NCBI GenBank assembly: GCA_965224325.1
Contig: CBDCYT010000007.1
Coordinates: 186,001-250,000 of the forward strand
DNA length: 64,000 nt
Source of the DNA: CBDCMJ01 sp965224325
Lineage (GTDB): Bacteria; Chloroflexota; Dehalococcoidia; Lucifugimonadales; UBA3495
Direction of reading: 5' to 3'
Shown: piece after piece, positions 62,733-64,000 of the stretch
How positions within the stretch are numbered: position 1 is the first letter of the stretch
How the letters are laid out: every line of letters begins with the position of its first letter
Translations under genes and position numbers: made by a program
The notes under the pieces: generated by a model
The model's database searches: none
What the model was told of the DNA's origin: nothing
Seen by the model: only the letters and a program-made list of their open reading frames with translations

Positions 62733-63506
62733 TTGTACCCGATAGACCTGAACGGCCAAAACGGTGTCATCTTAGGAGTGGCCAACGACCGCAGCATCGC
62801 CTGGGCCATCGCCAAAGTTTTGGGGCAGGCAGGAGCACGGCTGGCGTTGACCTATCAAGATGACCGCTTGAAAGACCGGGTGTCCCGGCTGGCGGACACG
62901 CTGGATGGGGCGCTGGTGCTGCCATGCGACGCCACGGACGACGATCAAATCTCCGCACTGTTTCGCACTCTAAAAGAAACCTTTGGCGATATCTCGTTCC
63001 TGGTCCATAGCATCGCCTTCGCCAACCGGGAAGACCTTGGCGGAAATTTCTCCGATACTGGCCGGGAAGGCTTCCGTTTGGCCCTGGAGGTCAGCGCTTA
63101 CTCACTGCTGCCGCTGGTCAAGCACGCGGCGCCGTTGATGCTCCATGGCGGCAGCGTGGTGACGATGACTTTTCACGCCTCCCAGCGAGTTTACCCGGGA
63201 TACAATGTCATGGGAACGGCCAAAGCGGCATTGGAGCACGAGGTCCGTCAGCTGGCAGCGGAGTTCGGGGAAGCGGGAATACGGTTGAACGCCATTTCCG
63301 CCGGTCCCTTGGAGACCCTGGCGGCCCGAGGCATCCACGGGTTCACCGATATGCGCCGGCGCCACGCTGCGCGGGCGGCATTGAAGAGGAACATCAACGC
63401 GGATGAGGTGGCCAACACGGCCCTATTCCTATGCAGCGACCTCTCCAGCGGTATCACTGGCTCGGTCATTCCGGTCGATGCAGGATACCACATTATGGCT
63501 GTTTAA
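62733..63506 (+). CDS. fabI: Enoyl-[acyl-carrier-protein] reductase, FabI-like
   Basis: NAD(P)H-dependent reductase of the last step of fatty-acid elongation, 257 residues. The FabI cofactor pattern is GVANDRSIAWAIAKVLGQAG (~15), with LPCDATDDDQI (~63) and SFLVHSIAFANREDL (~88). The catalytic YxxxxxxK is in YPGYNVMGTAKAALEHEVRQ (~148), and INADEVANTALFLCSDLSSG (~226) closes the family pattern. RLNAISAGPLETLAARGIHG (~185) is typical of FabI. The TTG start follows GAGAGG, 19 nt after the luciferase-like gene, so the two are probably co-transcribed. Confidence 0.92.
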   Translation: MYPIDLNGQNGVILGVANDRSIAWAIAKVLGQAGARLALTYQDDRLKDRVSRLADTLDGALVLPCDATDDDQISALFRTLKETFGDISFLVHSIAFANREDLGGNFSDTGREGFRLALEVSAYSLLPLVKHAAPLMLHGGSVVTMTFHASQRVYPGYNVMGTAKAALEHEVRQLAAEFGEAGIRLNAISAGPLETLAARGIHGFTDMRRRHAARAALKRNINADEVANTALFLCSDLSSGITGSVIPVDAGYHIMAV

Positions 63507-63700
63507 TAGTCCACTTCCGGCCGTGTCCGAATTGCCTCGTCGTCAGGGGCGCCGCCGGTCCCCGGTCGTCGCGATAATGGCAACGACCATGTTGCGTTGA
63601 GACAGCCAGCCGCACGGTGCAGTCACCACCTCCGCTGAGTCCCGCAAGTCATCGGATGAGCAACCGTATTGCCCCTGCACAATTCGAAACCCACCGTCTT
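63507..63700. other. Intergenic stretch before the last repeat
   Basis: No gene or promoter stands out. Confidence 0.35.

Positions 63701-64000
<300 letters not shown>

Overview
The window is a GC-rich bacterial chromosome segment. Its flanks are intact housekeeping and catabolic genes, and its centre is a partly decayed accessory region. It most resembles a free-living Chloroflexota of the SAR202/Dehalococcoidia type. That is inferred from the deazaflavin (F420) cluster, a luciferase-like oxidoreductase, molybdenum hydroxylase genes, many Pro/Thr-linker lipoproteins and frequent TTG/GTG starts. No rRNA is present to settle the taxonomy.

Left flank (1-11.1 kb): the 3' end of a molybdenum hydroxylase, malate synthase, an orphan CoA-transferase alpha subunit, two SDR oxidoreductases (one without the catalytic Tyr-Lys pair), a VOC protein, a DUF6226-like protein, an Eis-type acetyltransferase, and tRNA-Lys(CTT) and tRNA-Leu(TAG).

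Centre (11.1-33.75 kb): this stretch begins at tRNA-Leu and ends at a duplicated tRNA-Leu 3' end at 33.73 kb, so it may be an old tRNA-integrated island. It holds an IS1380 transposase, scars of IS5, IS3 and IS21 elements, a histidine-kinase remnant, and a compact three-gene module (unknown protein, DHH phosphoesterase, DUF488). It also holds an oligopeptidase-B-like lipoprotein and a roughly 1,660-residue cadherin-repeat protein ending in an LPTTG-like anchor, each cut by one in-frame stop. A CotH-kinase/lamin-tail lipoprotein diverges from the cadherin gene, and a membrane-spermidine-synthase fusion carries an apparent 1-nt deletion.

Right flank (33.8-63.5 kb): a lipoprotein that fuses a PQQ-type beta-propeller to a family-5 solute-binding domain, then a metallophosphoesterase, asparaginase, HpcH/HpaI aldolase, MFS carrier, BtuF-like protein, flavin reductase, gyrA, a class-C26 hydrolase, xdhC-mocA, an NDUFA9-like protein, folC, fabF, ruvB and cofG-cofH-cofD-cofC. 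A luciferase-like oxidoreductase and a FabI-like enoyl reductase follow. The cof genes make the F420 core (no cofE here), which the luciferase-like enzyme may use. xdhC and mocA mature the molybdenum cofactor for enzymes such as the one at the left edge.

The intergenic DNA carries at least four families of short, non-coding, MITE-like repeats. They have different terminal inverted repeats but share a REP-like core built on CGTCATTCCCGCG / GCGGGAATCCAG. Several copies are nested or chimeric.
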